DNA of 6,497 bases from the NCBI GenBank assembly GCA_021781255.1, contig JAJXXG010000255.1, positions 1 through 6,497 of the forward strand, in the 5' to 3' direction. The first letter of the stretch is position 1, and every line of letters starts with the position of its first letter. The position numbers were made by a program, and so were the translations under genes. Positions 1 to 6,497 of this stretch are shown in pieces. This DNA is from Acidobacteriota bacterium (GTDB lineage: Bacteria; Acidobacteriota; Terriglobia; Terriglobales; Acidobacteriaceae). Below the pieces are notes generated by a model. The model did not search any database, was not told the origin of the DNA, and saw only the letters and a list, made by a program, of their open reading frames with translations.

Positions 1-2042
1 ACCAGCGCCTCCTGCAGCGCGTCGGCGGCAACGCCACTCTGCTCCACGTAAAATTCCGCATCGCCGGAACCAGCAGTTGCCCCGCGTCGGTCGCAGCCCG
101 TGAACCCATTGATGCAGTGCGCCGAGCGCTCCGTGCTTCGCAGCAGAGCCGCGCCCACCTCGTCGCCCATGTCGAGCCGCGCAGCCTGGATCGGATCGAA
201 GCTCCAGCTTCCGCCGCGCGAGGACAGTCGATGTTCGTACGTCCGCTTCGCCAGCGCGAACAACGACGAGCGATCGCCGATCAGGTTGTACGGCCAGACC
301 GGTTCGAGTCCGATGTTTTCCCCATTATGATTCTGTGCGCCGGGCAGGTACGACTCCGCGATCATGTCGGTTCCCGCCGCGTCTGCCGAAGGCGGCAGCA
401 GTGTAAGCGGAGGGCTGAGCTGCGTACGCGGAAATGGCGGAATCTTTGGCAGCGCGTGCTGCATGGCCTTCACCAGCCCTGGATCCAGGCCGAGCAGCTT
501 CGCCGCGTCGATTGCGACGGGATACAGAGCAAGGAAGGCGGCGATGTCGGTCGTCGGATCGGTCACGTCCCATTGCGTCTCGTGCGCGTTCGACGGGCTG
601 GTGTGGAGCAGGCCGTCCGGTCCGGGCTTCTGGTAAGCAAGAAGGAAACGCGCGGACGCGGCTATGAGCGGGTAATTCGCAGCCAGAAACGTATGATCGT
701 TCGTTGCTAGATATTGCTGCCATACCCACAGCGAGACTTCAGCTCCCGTCGTCAGGGTTCGCGCGTTAAAGTATGGCCTGAACTTCGAGTCGCAATCATA
801 AGCGAGAATCTGCGCTTCGTTATGATTCGAGATCCAGCTCGATTCATACTCGATGCCCTGCCCATTAAAGCGCATGGTCTCCGCAACGCAGGCGCCGGGC
901 CGGCCGGCCATGTGGCCGCGCGTCCACTTTTCGATGTTCGGCAGATTCTCCCGGTACAGATTGAAGTAAGGCGCATTGAGCTCCGGCACTCCCGCTCCGA
1001 GGTTCGCCGCCACCTGCATGCGCAGATTCCAGTGCCAGAAAGCCGATGAGTCCCACTGGTGGAAGTCCCGCGCCGACGAGAAGAGGTCAGCAACGCCGGC
1101 CTGCGAGCCTGGATACTCCGTCCCCTTTTCTGCCGCGGCGGTATACAGATAAATGTTCCGTAGATTTTCGAGGTATTCGCCGGAACCATCGTTCGACGTA
1201 ATCCGGATCATCGCCACGTGACTCCAGTAGGCATGCCACCAGGCCCTGTGCTCCGCCGCAGTCCCGGCCACCAGCGCGGGCCGTGCAGCAGCTTGCACAG
1301 TTGCCTTTCCGATGTAATGCGGGCATGCCACCACCACGCGAAAATGCCCATCCGAATACGGCTTGAACGACACGGCGACAGTGAGCGAATCCGTGGCCGA
1401 TGCGCTCACATCGCGCGCCTCCGCCGTAATGGCGGCCAGCGATCCGAAAGGCCGTCCCTACGCGCCAGGATTCTTGTCGTCGAGCCATACCTGCGACAGA
1501 TAGCCGACGCGATTCGCGGCCATCGCCTTGGGAGTTCGCGGCGTCCAGAGCCGCAGCACCGCTGTTTGCAGCTTGTCAGCGGGCGCGCCGGTCACATCAA
1601 TCACCAGGGTATCCGTGCCCGGCTGCACGTAGGCTGTTGCCGTCATTCCACCGCCCCGCTCTTCCAACTCGCCATCGTAGAGATTCAGCCGGCCGGAATA
1701 ATCCTTCGCCTGCGTGATCGCAGAAAGTCCCGGGATCACGACGTCGCCCGGCGACAGGCGGTCTGGCATGGTGTCGGCCCGATTCAGTTGCGCGGTCAGG
1801 CCGTTCTCTGACCACACAGCAACGCCAAGACGGCCGTTGCCCAGCGGCATCGCCTGCTCCGCTTCCTGATTCGGCTTGCCCAGGATGATGGAGGATCGGC
1901 TCATCACTCCGGCCACGTCCATGTTGAATCTGCCATCGCGCCATGCGGTCGTAGAGTTGTGTCCCGTCTGTGCCGAAACTACGTACGCGCCCGTCGCGCA
2001 TAGCAATAAAAAACCGATGATCCCAGCACAGAATTTCTTCAT
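1..2042 (-). pseudogene. GH95-like (DUF5703-type) exported glycosidase, interrupted by in-frame TAG; 3' end beyond window
   Basis: Seen: the ATG at 2042-2040 follows a strong GGAGGAG. The start gives a Sec signal peptide (KK n-region, hydrophobic residues 6-22, likely cleavage VSA|QT after residue 24). An N-terminal domain with AMPLGNGRLGVAVW (64-77) and LNRADTMPDRLSPGD (86-100) follows. Codon 195 is TAG; the same frame then runs without another stop to position 3, giving about 680 codons. After the TAG come the (alpha/alpha)6-barrel-type segments HWNLRMQVAAN (337-347), TSPSNAHETQWD (about 481-492) and ENIGLEPVWPYN (to about 585). Known: GH95 enzymes are inverting alpha-L-fucosidases or alpha-L-galactosidases with an N-terminal beta-sandwich and an (alpha/alpha)6 barrel. 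Inferred: E488 in SNAHET may be the general acid and N339 part of the base site, by position relative to classical GH95. Classical GH95 motifs are not matched closely, so substrate is uncertain. As read, the product would be a 194-residue fragment without the catalytic barrel. The C-terminus lies left of position 1. Confidence 0.8.
1458..1460 (-). other. Premature in-frame TAG in the GH95-like gene
   Basis: The plus-strand CTA here reads TAG on the coding strand, between NPGA and GRPFGSLAAITAEARD. Sequence on both sides is in one frame with coherent protein character, so no insertion or deletion is needed. A one-base change from TCG (Ser), TGG (Trp), AAG (Lys), CAG (Gln), GAG (Glu), TTG (Leu) or TAC/TAT (Tyr) would create it; Ser would fit a small-residue loop. 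The base after the stop is G, and the CARYYA leaky-readthrough context is absent. It could be a real mutation or a consensus base error. Confidence 0.85.
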
Positions 2043-2047
2043 CACGG

Positions 2048-2054
2048 CTCCTCC
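2048..2054 (-). promoter_or_regulatory. Ribosome binding site of the GH95-like gene
   Basis: The coding strand reads GGAGGAG, then 5 nt (CCGTG), then ATG at 2042. This selects the ATG that begins the signal peptide over the in-frame upstream ATG at 2138, which would put about 32 polar, unlikely residues ahead of it. It is the strongest Shine-Dalgarno sequence in the window. Confidence 0.8.
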
Positions 2055-2393
2055 ATTGATCTTGCCATCATAGCTCCCTGGCGGCAGGAGGAAGCGAACC
2101 CAACCACCTGAATATTGTTGAACTCGTCTTGGTTCCACTCCTCGCCCAAAGCGGGCATGCTCCGCGCGGCCACTGCACGGATGGATTTCGAATGCTCCGT
2201 CCTGATCGGAAATATACCTCGGAATGCGATTCGCGATGGGATGTTCAAAACCTGCCGCATGTGGAAACGAAAAGAGAGCCGGAGGTGGCGGCTGCGCGAT
2301 TCCTTTTCTCTGCCCGGCTGTCGTGGTCTACGAGTTTGGCAGCGAGGTCGTAATATATCGGCGCAAAATCCATCAGGAAGAAAAATGCCAGCC
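2055..2393. other. Intergenic gap between the two glycosidase genes
   Basis: This stretch separates the mannosidase stop from the ribosome binding site of the next gene. It contains short overlapping open frames on both strands, but none has a ribosome binding site or a recognisable protein sequence. I see no convincing hairpin followed by a T-run, so no terminator is called. There are AT-rich hexamers of -10 type on the minus strand (TATATT twice, near 2354 and 2213), but no good -35 element at 16-18 nt. A small GCCC/GGGC hairpin lies near 2144-2157 on the minus strand. A separate promoter for the GH95-like gene may lie here, but I cannot place it. Confidence 0.5.
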
Positions 2394-4805
2394 TCAAACG
2401 CGAGCCGTGCTCATTGAGGCCGGCCGGTCCTCGGGCGCGGCTCCCCATTGCTTGTTCGGCAGCGGGCCCATCGTAAATTCAAGCTCGCCGCCATCCGTGA
2501 TCTCCTCGTGCTTAATCCACGCGCGCAAAAGCGGCTTGCCGTTGAGCTTGGCTTCCTGAACGTACACGTTCTCTTCGCCGTTCCCTTTTGCCGTGACGGT
2601 AAATGTCTTTCCCTTATGCCACTTCGGATCAAGACGCACCGTCGCCCTGCGAAACAGAGGGCTGCCGAGAATATACGTGTTGTCTCCTGGGCAAACCGGA
2701 TAGAAGCCCAGCGCGCTCATCACATACCAAGCGGACATCTGGCCTACGTCATCGTTTCCGCAGATCCCGTTCACTTTATCGTGGTAAGCATTGGCCAGAA
2801 TGCGGCGCACCCACTTCTGCGTCAGCCAAGGCTTTCCCGCGTACACAAACAGGTAGGCGATGTGGTGGACCGGCTCATTCGAGTGGTTGTAGTAGGGATT
2901 CCATCCGAAGGAATCAGGCGTTTTCTCAAAAAGCTCTTCGAGCGAACTAGCGAATGTTTCCCTTCCCATCATCTCGATCAGCCCCTGCACGTCGTGGGGC
3001 ACGAACCATGTCTGCTGAAGCGGGTTACTCTCCGTGCATCCCTGTCCGAAGACTGTCTTCCCTTTCCACTCGATCCAATTGCCAGCCCGGTCCTTCGCAC
3101 GCATGCTTTGAACGGAAGGGTCGTAGATCGTTCTGTAGTTTTTGGCCCGGCCCAAATACTTGTCCGCGTCGCCAGCCTTGCCCAGCGCCTGGGCCAGCGT
3201 GCCCATGCACCAATCGAAATACGCATTATCCAGCGTCCAGGAAACCTCATCCGGCACGTAACCATGCTGGAGATAGAAATCATTATCCGGCCGATTCGTT
3301 TTCTCCCCGATTCCCGAGGCTGTCTGCGCACATGCGGCGTAGGCCTTTTCCGCGTCGAAGCTCCGAATCCCTTTCTTGTAGGCATCCGCGATCACCGAAA
3401 TCGCCGGATCGCCGTCCATGCAGCCGCTGTACGCATTCAGTAGCTCCCAGCGTTCCAGATAACCCTTTCCGCTCTCGCTGGCCAGATCCACGAGTGAATT
3501 CACTTCGTCATTCACCAGCGCCGGATCGATAATCGTCATCAGGGGAAACTCAGCACGAAACACATCCCAGCCGCTGAAGATCGATCGCCGCCGGTAGCTG
3601 TTCGATTTGCGAATCTGGCCATCCCCCGCCTTGAACGATCCATCCACATCCGAGACAATCCGCGGATCGATCATGGCGTGATAAAGCGCTGTCGCAAAGA
3701 TCGCCCGTTCTGTCGCGCTCCCGCCCTCGACGGCGACTCTCGCCAGCTCATTGGACCAGAGCCTTCGCCCCGCACGATGAACCTCATCGAAGTCCCAACC
3801 TGGAATATCCTGCGCAAGATTTCTGCGCGCTCCCTCCACACTGACAAAGGAAATGCCGGCCTTCATCAGCACCGGCTCTCCCGCGCGCGTCGGAAACTCC
3901 GTATAGAAGCCCAGGTGCTGCCCCTCCTGCTCCGTGCAGTGAGGAATGATCTTGCCATCCTTTACCAGCGCGTAATAGCCATCGGTCTGAAACTGTTCCG
4001 ACACCAGCCCCTTGTTCGGCTGCAGCCAGCCATCTGGAATTGGGATGGACCACACTCCGAAGTTTTTCAGCGGCCTTGAGAACTCCACGCGGAAGTGGAC
4101 CGTATAGTCTGCCTTGCCCTTGCCATTACCCCATCCGCCGCCCGCAGGCGTACATTCCATCCAGCCCTCGATGGCGTTATCTCCGGCCACCTCGACACGC
4201 TGCCGGGTTGAAGTGCCGCCGATGCGCCTCGCCAGGTCGATCTGGAGGCGCGCGTCCGCCGCCTCGGGAAAGGTAAAGCGCAGCATACCTGCATGCGGTG
4301 CAGCCGCCGCCTCTGCGCGAATTCCGTAGTCTTCCAGGGTGACCGCATAGTAGTTGGCGCTGGCTCTCTCGGCCGCGTGGCTGAACCGCGATCGCCAGCC
4401 TTCGCCCGGATGCTCGACACGGCCACAGGCGAGTTTCATCGCTCCAGTCGTCGGCATCACCTGCAGATTGCCGAGGTCTCCATACCACCCTACCCCGCTC
4501 ATGTGCAGAAAGCTGAAACCCTCGATCGTCGTGTGTTCATACGAATACCCCGGCGCGTTGTCGCCGCCGGTTATGGTATCCGGACTGAGCTGCACCAGCC
4601 CAAACGGAGTGGTCGCCCCCGGAAATGTCTTGCCTTCGCCAAGCGCCTGGCTGGTGCTGGCGCCGATCAGCGGATTGATGCGATCGGCGGCTTCGCCTGC
4701 ATCATCCGGCTCAACCGCAAAGGAACGCACTCCATGCGGTAGGCATGTAAGCGCCAGACCAGCAGCTGACAGAAATTCAAACCTGCGACGCGTTATCTTG
4801 GGCAT
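2394..4805 (-). CDS. Family GH92 alpha-mannosidase, Tat-exported
   Basis: Predicted 803-residue exo-acting alpha-mannosidase of glycoside hydrolase family 92, calcium-dependent and inverting, removing terminal mannose outside the cytoplasm. Seen: a twin-arginine signal (TRRRFEFL at 5-12, then a hydrophobic stretch to about 22). The N-terminal beta-sandwich carries NPLIG (44-48), FPGATTPFGLVQLSPDT (61-77) and GFSFLHMSG (96-104). The (alpha/alpha)6 barrel shows SDVDG (385-389), SGWDVFRAEFP around W413-D414, MDGDPAISVIADAY from 463, TESNPLQQTWFVPHD around E592, and GNDDVGQMSAWY from 683. Known: in the family the NDD loop supplies the base and the Glu of the E-x-x-x-W-Q-Y-x-x-x-x-P-H-D region is the likely acid. 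Here both are present, although the usual WQY reads LQQ. Linkage (1,2, 1,3, 1,6 or phosphodiester) cannot be told. The frame is open to 5060, but the ATG at 4805 is chosen because the Tat motif starts there. No Shine-Dalgarno precedes it. The length is normal for the family. Confidence 0.93.
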   Translation of the reverse strand: MPKITRRRFEFLSAAGLALTCLPHGVRSFAVEPDDAGEAADRINPLIGASTSQALGEGKTFPGATTPFGLVQLSPDTITGGDNAPGYSYEHTTIEGFSFLHMSGVGWYGDLGNLQVMPTTGAMKLACGRVEHPGEGWRSRFSHAAERASANYYAVTLEDYGIRAEAAAAPHAGMLRFTFPEAADARLQIDLARRIGGTSTRQRVEVAGDNAIEGWMECTPAGGGWGNGKGKADYTVHFRVEFSRPLKNFGVWSIPIPDGWLQPNKGLVSEQFQTDGYYALVKDGKIIPHCTEQEGQHLGFYTEFPTRAGEPVLMKAGISFVSVEGARRNLAQDIPGWDFDEVHRAGRRLWSNELARVAVEGGSATERAIFATALYHAMIDPRIVSDVDGSFKAGDGQIRKSNSYRRRSIFSGWDVFRAEFPLMTIIDPALVNDEVNSLVDLASESGKGYLERWELLNAYSGCMDGDPAISVIADAYKKGIRSFDAEKAYAACAQTASGIGEKTNRPDNDFYLQHGYVPDEVSWTLDNAYFDWCMGTLAQALGKAGDADKYLGRAKNYRTIYDPSVQSMRAKDRAGNWIEWKGKTVFGQGCTESNPLQQTWFVPHDVQGLIEMMGRETFASSLEELFEKTPDSFGWNPYYNHSNEPVHHIAYLFVYAGKPWLTQKWVRRILANAYHDKVNGICGNDDVGQMSAWYVMSALGFYPVCPGDNTYILGSPLFRRATVRLDPKWHKGKTFTVTAKGNGEENVYVQEAKLNGKPLLRAWIKHEEITDGGELEFTMGPLPNKQWGAAPEDRPASMSTARV

Positions 4806-4811
4806 AGTCAA

Positions 4812-4817
4812 CTTATA
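4812..4817 (-). promoter_or_regulatory. Possible -10 element for a leaderless mannosidase transcript
   Basis: On the coding strand TATAAG is followed by exactly 6 nt (TTGACT) and then the ATG at 4805. Transcription from this hexamer would begin at or beside the A of the ATG. No Shine-Dalgarno is visible upstream, which agrees with a leaderless message. No good -35 hexamer is seen at 16-18 nt, so the call is tentative. Confidence 0.35.
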
Positions 4818-5012
4818 AAGATACGCCAAGCCAGGGGGCTCACGCATTCCAGAAAATCCAAGCATTGGATTGTCCTGCAATACCCGTATAAGCCAATCGC
4901 ACAGCCCGTTCGGTTGCCAGTTTTCGCGCCGCGAGTTCATCTGAAACCGGGAGGAGGTGCTTGCCTCGTAAGTGCTTGACTGCGACACATGATGGACCCT
5001 GGACGCATAGAT

Positions 5013-5048
5013 GACAATCTCTTCATGATGCAATTGATGGTGATTGTC
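5013..5048. repeat. Inverted repeat, candidate operator upstream of the response regulator
   Basis: GACAATC at 5013-5019 and GATTGTC at 5042-5048 are perfect 7-bp inverted arms separated by 22 nt. The spacer holds the palindrome CAATTG (5031-5036) near the centre, flanked by TGATG copies at 5026 and 5035. It ends 50 nt before the response regulator ATG, a position suited to autoregulation. Bound as DNA it could take dimers; as RNA the arms with a 22-nt loop make a weak hairpin without a T-run, so a terminator is unlikely. Confidence 0.4.
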
Positions 5049-5061
5049 TCCCACCCGCATG

Positions 5062-5092
5062 TTGTATCAACAGGGTCGAGATGAACTAATAT
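5062..5092 (+). promoter_or_regulatory. Possible promoter of the response regulator, leaderless
   Basis: TTGTAT (5062-5067) and TAATAT (5087-5092) are separated by 19 nt, longer than the ideal 17. TAATAT ends 6 nt before the ATG at 5099, so the message would start at the initiation codon. An in-frame TAA at 5087-5089 excludes any start further upstream, and the 12 nt before the ATG contain no Shine-Dalgarno. Confidence 0.4.
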
Positions 5093-5098
5093 CCCTTC

Positions 5099-5776
5099 AT
5101 GCGGCTTTTGCTAGTGGAAGATGAAGTCGATATCCAGAGCTTCCTTCGGCGTTCCCTGGAAGAAGCTGGTTACACTGTGGAATCGGCGCACGACGGACAA
5201 TCGGCCGAAAGGCTGGCGGTCGAAAACACCTTCGACATACTTATCGTCGATCTCGGATTACCCGATCAGGACGGGATCTGCCTGATACTTCGCCTCCGCC
5301 AACTTGGCGTCAAGGCCCCGGTTCTTATCCTGTCGGCGCGCCGCTCCGTTGATGATCGCGTGCGCGGATTGGAACAGGGGGGCGACGATTACCTGACCAA
5401 GCCATTCGCGTTGGCCGAATTGCTGGCCCGGCTGCGCAATCTGCTTAAGCGCAACAACCCTGTCGCCGCTGAAACCACGCGTTTGCACGTACAGGATCTT
5501 GAACTCGATCTTCTGCGAAGAGAGGCGACACGCGGGGGCCAGGTTCTACAGCTCACACAGCAGGAATTTGTGTTGCTCGAATATCTATGCAGAAATGCCG
5601 GCCGCGTAGTGACTCGCTCGATGATTCTGGACCAGGTCTGGGGTATGCGTATCCAGCCTGATACCAACGTGGTTGACGTACACATCTACAGGCTGCGCGG
5701 AAAAGTAGATGGCGCTGGTCAGCAACCTCTCATCAAAACCATGCGAGGTGTGGGCTATGTCATCAAAGACCGATAA
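5099..5776 (+). CDS. OmpR/PhoB-family response regulator
   Basis: A 225-residue transcription factor that accepts phosphate from the partner kinase and binds DNA through a winged helix. Seen: the receiver domain, about residues 1-112, has the acidic pair E7-D8, phospho-acceptor D51 in ILIVDLGLPDQDG, the switch residue S79 in LILSAR and K101 in YLTKPF. The C-terminal domain, about 128-223, has the OmpR signature with LTQQEFVLLEYL, NAGRVVTRSMILDQVW, VVDVHIYRLRGKVD and the final wing GVGYVI. All key phosphorylation residues are present, so it should be active. The sequence style is that of the CusR/QseB/MprA-like branch, which includes metal and envelope-stress regulators; the signal is not readable from this. 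It is transcribed divergently from the mannosidase and is translationally linked to the kinase that overlaps its end. Confidence 0.95.
   Translation: MRLLLVEDEVDIQSFLRRSLEEAGYTVESAHDGQSAERLAVENTFDILIVDLGLPDQDGICLILRLRQLGVKAPVLILSARRSVDDRVRGLEQGGDDYLTKPFALAELLARLRNLLKRNNPVAAETTRLHVQDLELDLLRREATRGGQVLQLTQQEFVLLEYLCRNAGRVVTRSMILDQVWGMRIQPDTNVVDVHIYRLRGKVDGAGQQPLIKTMRGVGYVIKDR
5745..5750 (+). promoter_or_regulatory. Ribosome binding site of the sensor kinase, inside the response regulator gene
   Basis: GAGGTG lies 6 nt before the ATG at 5757, within the last codons of the response regulator. Its position supports the overlapping kinase start and coupled translation of the pair. Confidence 0.65.
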
Positions 5777-6497
5777 ACCCCGGCTGCGCAGTGCTGCCTG
5801 GCGCATCTCGTTTCTCGCTTCCATTGCATTCGCATTCGGCACGCTGATGGTCTTCGTGTTTCTGCATCGGTTTGTTGCCAGCGACATCCAGCGTCGCAGC
5901 GACGCATGGCTTTCAGGTGAAATCGAGGTGCTGGGCGATGTCGCGGAACGTACGCCAAAGAATGCGCTCTACGGCCGTGTCGTAAGTGAAGTTGCGGAAC
6001 TGGCTGAACACGAGGTCCCTAATAAGCAAGCCGGACAGGATGCGACCAGTGATTCAGTGTTTTTTCTCCAGACCAGTGGGGGCGGCCTGGTTCAACTATG
6101 GGTCGGGGCCGGCGACGGACAAAATCATCTGCATGCCATAAAGGCAACAAAGATTCCTTCCGACCAGCCAACTGACGTGCGCATTCCGGGATTCCCCTAT
6201 CCATTTCGCGTTGCCAGGATCCAACTTGATGATGGGAGTCATATTTATCTTGGCCTTTCGGAGCGCGATGAACTCAGAGTTTTGCGCAATCTGCGCCTTC
6301 GTTTTTTCCTGCTCTGGCTGTTGATTGTGTTCCTGGGTTTCAGCATTGTCTTCCTCACCTCGCGACGCATGCTTAGCCATGTAAGAAAAATTACAGAGGC
6401 CGCTTCCAGGATCGGTCATTCCGATTTGCAGGAGCGCGTGCCAACCACCAGTCGCACTGACGAAGTCAGCCAGTTGGCGCACACGCTCAACCGAATG
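5757..6497 (+). CDS. Sensor histidine kinase, N-terminal 247 residues; 3' end beyond window
   Basis: Membrane sensor that would phosphorylate the response regulator just upstream. Seen: the ATG at 5757 overlaps the regulator gene by 20 nt in another frame, and the frame is open to the last base. Residues 1-16 are basic and polar; a membrane segment covers about 17-37 (ISFLASIAFAFGTLMVFVFL). An extracytoplasmic sensor domain covers about 41-178, and a second membrane segment about 181-201. Residues about 202-247 form a HAMP linker with LSHVRKITEAASRIG and the closing DEVSQLAHTLNRM. The HisKA and ATPase domains lie right of the window and cannot be assessed. Two membrane passes around a periplasmic loop of about 140 residues match the CusS/QseC-like architecture. 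The loop shows no recognisable ligand-binding motif, cysteine pair or histidine cluster, so the stimulus is unknown. Confidence 0.93.
   Translation, partial: MSSKTDKPRLRSAAWRISFLASIAFAFGTLMVFVFLHRFVASDIQRRSDAWLSGEIEVLGDVAERTPKNALYGRVVSEVAELAEHEVPNKQAGQDATSDSVFFLQTSGGGLVQLWVGAGDGQNHLHAIKATKIPSDQPTDVRIPGFPYPFRVARIQLDDGSHIYLGLSERDELRVLRNLRLRFFLLWLLIVFLGFSIVFLTSRRMLSHVRKITEAASRIGHSDLQERVPTTSRTDEVSQLAHTLNRM

Larger units (their letters stand above)
4806..5098. promoter_or_regulatory. Divergent intergenic region between mannosidase and two-component genes
   Basis: These 293 nt lie between two divergent start codons and must carry promoters for both. The right half is more AT-rich and contains an inverted repeat, TGATG repeats (5026, 5035 and a TGATT at 5041) and the -10-like element of the response regulator. 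The left half holds a -10-like element next to the mannosidase start. An isolated purine-rich GGGAGGAGGTG near 4948-4958 is not followed by a credible gene. The minus-strand frame of the mannosidase is open through most of this region, but the predicted peptide is low-quality and the Tat start argues against using it. Confidence 0.6.

Noticed and set aside
301..312. GGTTCGAGTCC resembles the T-loop of a tRNA on the plus strand.
   Set aside because: It lies inside the conserved NIGLEPVW coding segment of the minus-strand hydrolase, and no anticodon or acceptor stems can be built around it.
1087..1488. Minus-strand open frame spanning the TAG, suggesting a frameshift rescue.
   Set aside because: The original frame continues with coherent GH95-like sequence right after the TAG; the other frame is arginine- and glycine-rich shadow sequence.
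2144..2157. Small GCCC/GGGC hairpin on the minus strand, considered as a terminator.
   Set aside because: The stem is only 4 bp, there is no T-run after it, and it lies about 240 nt past the mannosidase stop.
2042..2260. Minus-strand frame of 72 codons whose TGA overlaps the GH95-like ATG as TGATG.
   Set aside because: It has no ribosome binding site and no recognisable sequence, and the downstream gene has its own strong Shine-Dalgarno. The overlap is probably chance.
2448..3443. Plus-strand open frame of 331 codons opposite the mannosidase.
   Set aside because: It is antisense to well-conserved GH92 motifs, has an atypical composition and no ribosome binding site; it is a shadow of codon bias.
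4948..5014. GGGAGGAGGTG followed by a short TTG-initiated frame of about 17 codons upstream of the response regulator.
   Set aside because: It is too short, has a rare start and no supporting sequence character; an upstream leader peptide cannot be supported.
4806..5060. N-terminal extension of the mannosidase by 85 residues to an ATG at 5060.
   Set aside because: It would bury the Tat signal inside the protein, it has no ribosome binding site, and it overlaps the inverted repeat.

Overview
The window looks like a piece of a moderately GC-rich chromosome from a Gram-negative or otherwise diderm soil-type bacterium that degrades glycans. It has two exported glycoside hydrolases, one with a twin-arginine (Tat) signal and one with a Sec signal, beside an OmpR-type two-component system. 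Acidobacteriota would fit this mix, but that is an inference from gene content and style. No RNA gene, insertion sequence, CRISPR array or phage gene is visible.

Layout. Minus strand, read right to left: a complete family GH92 alpha-mannosidase gene (4805 down to 2394), a 339-350 nt stretch with no supported gene, then a GH95-like/DUF5703-type glycosidase gene (2042 down to the left edge). The second gene is interrupted by one in-frame TAG at 1458-1460. The frame stays open, and family-like sequence continues for 485 further codons to the edge, so this is a clean nonsense mutation or a base error, not a frameshift. Plus strand, read left to right: an intergenic region of 293 nt (4806-5098), an OmpR/PhoB-family response regulator (5099-5776), and a sensor histidine kinase that overlaps it by 20 nt and runs off the right edge inside its HAMP domain.

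How it may work together. The two hydrolases would act outside the cytoplasm on mannose- and fucose/galactose-containing glycans. The two-component system is transcribed divergently from the mannosidase across a shared region that holds a 7-bp inverted repeat with a CAATTG core. It could control itself, the glycosidases, or an unrelated stimulus; its receiver and DNA-binding sequence also resembles the CusR/QseB-like branch, so a carbohydrate role is not established. Neither divergent gene has a visible Shine-Dalgarno sequence, and each has a -10-like hexamer exactly 6 nt before its ATG, which suggests leaderless transcripts.

I do not see a previously undescribed system here. The points most worth a second look are the lone TAG in an otherwise intact hydrolase, the paired leaderless starts, and the inverted repeat.
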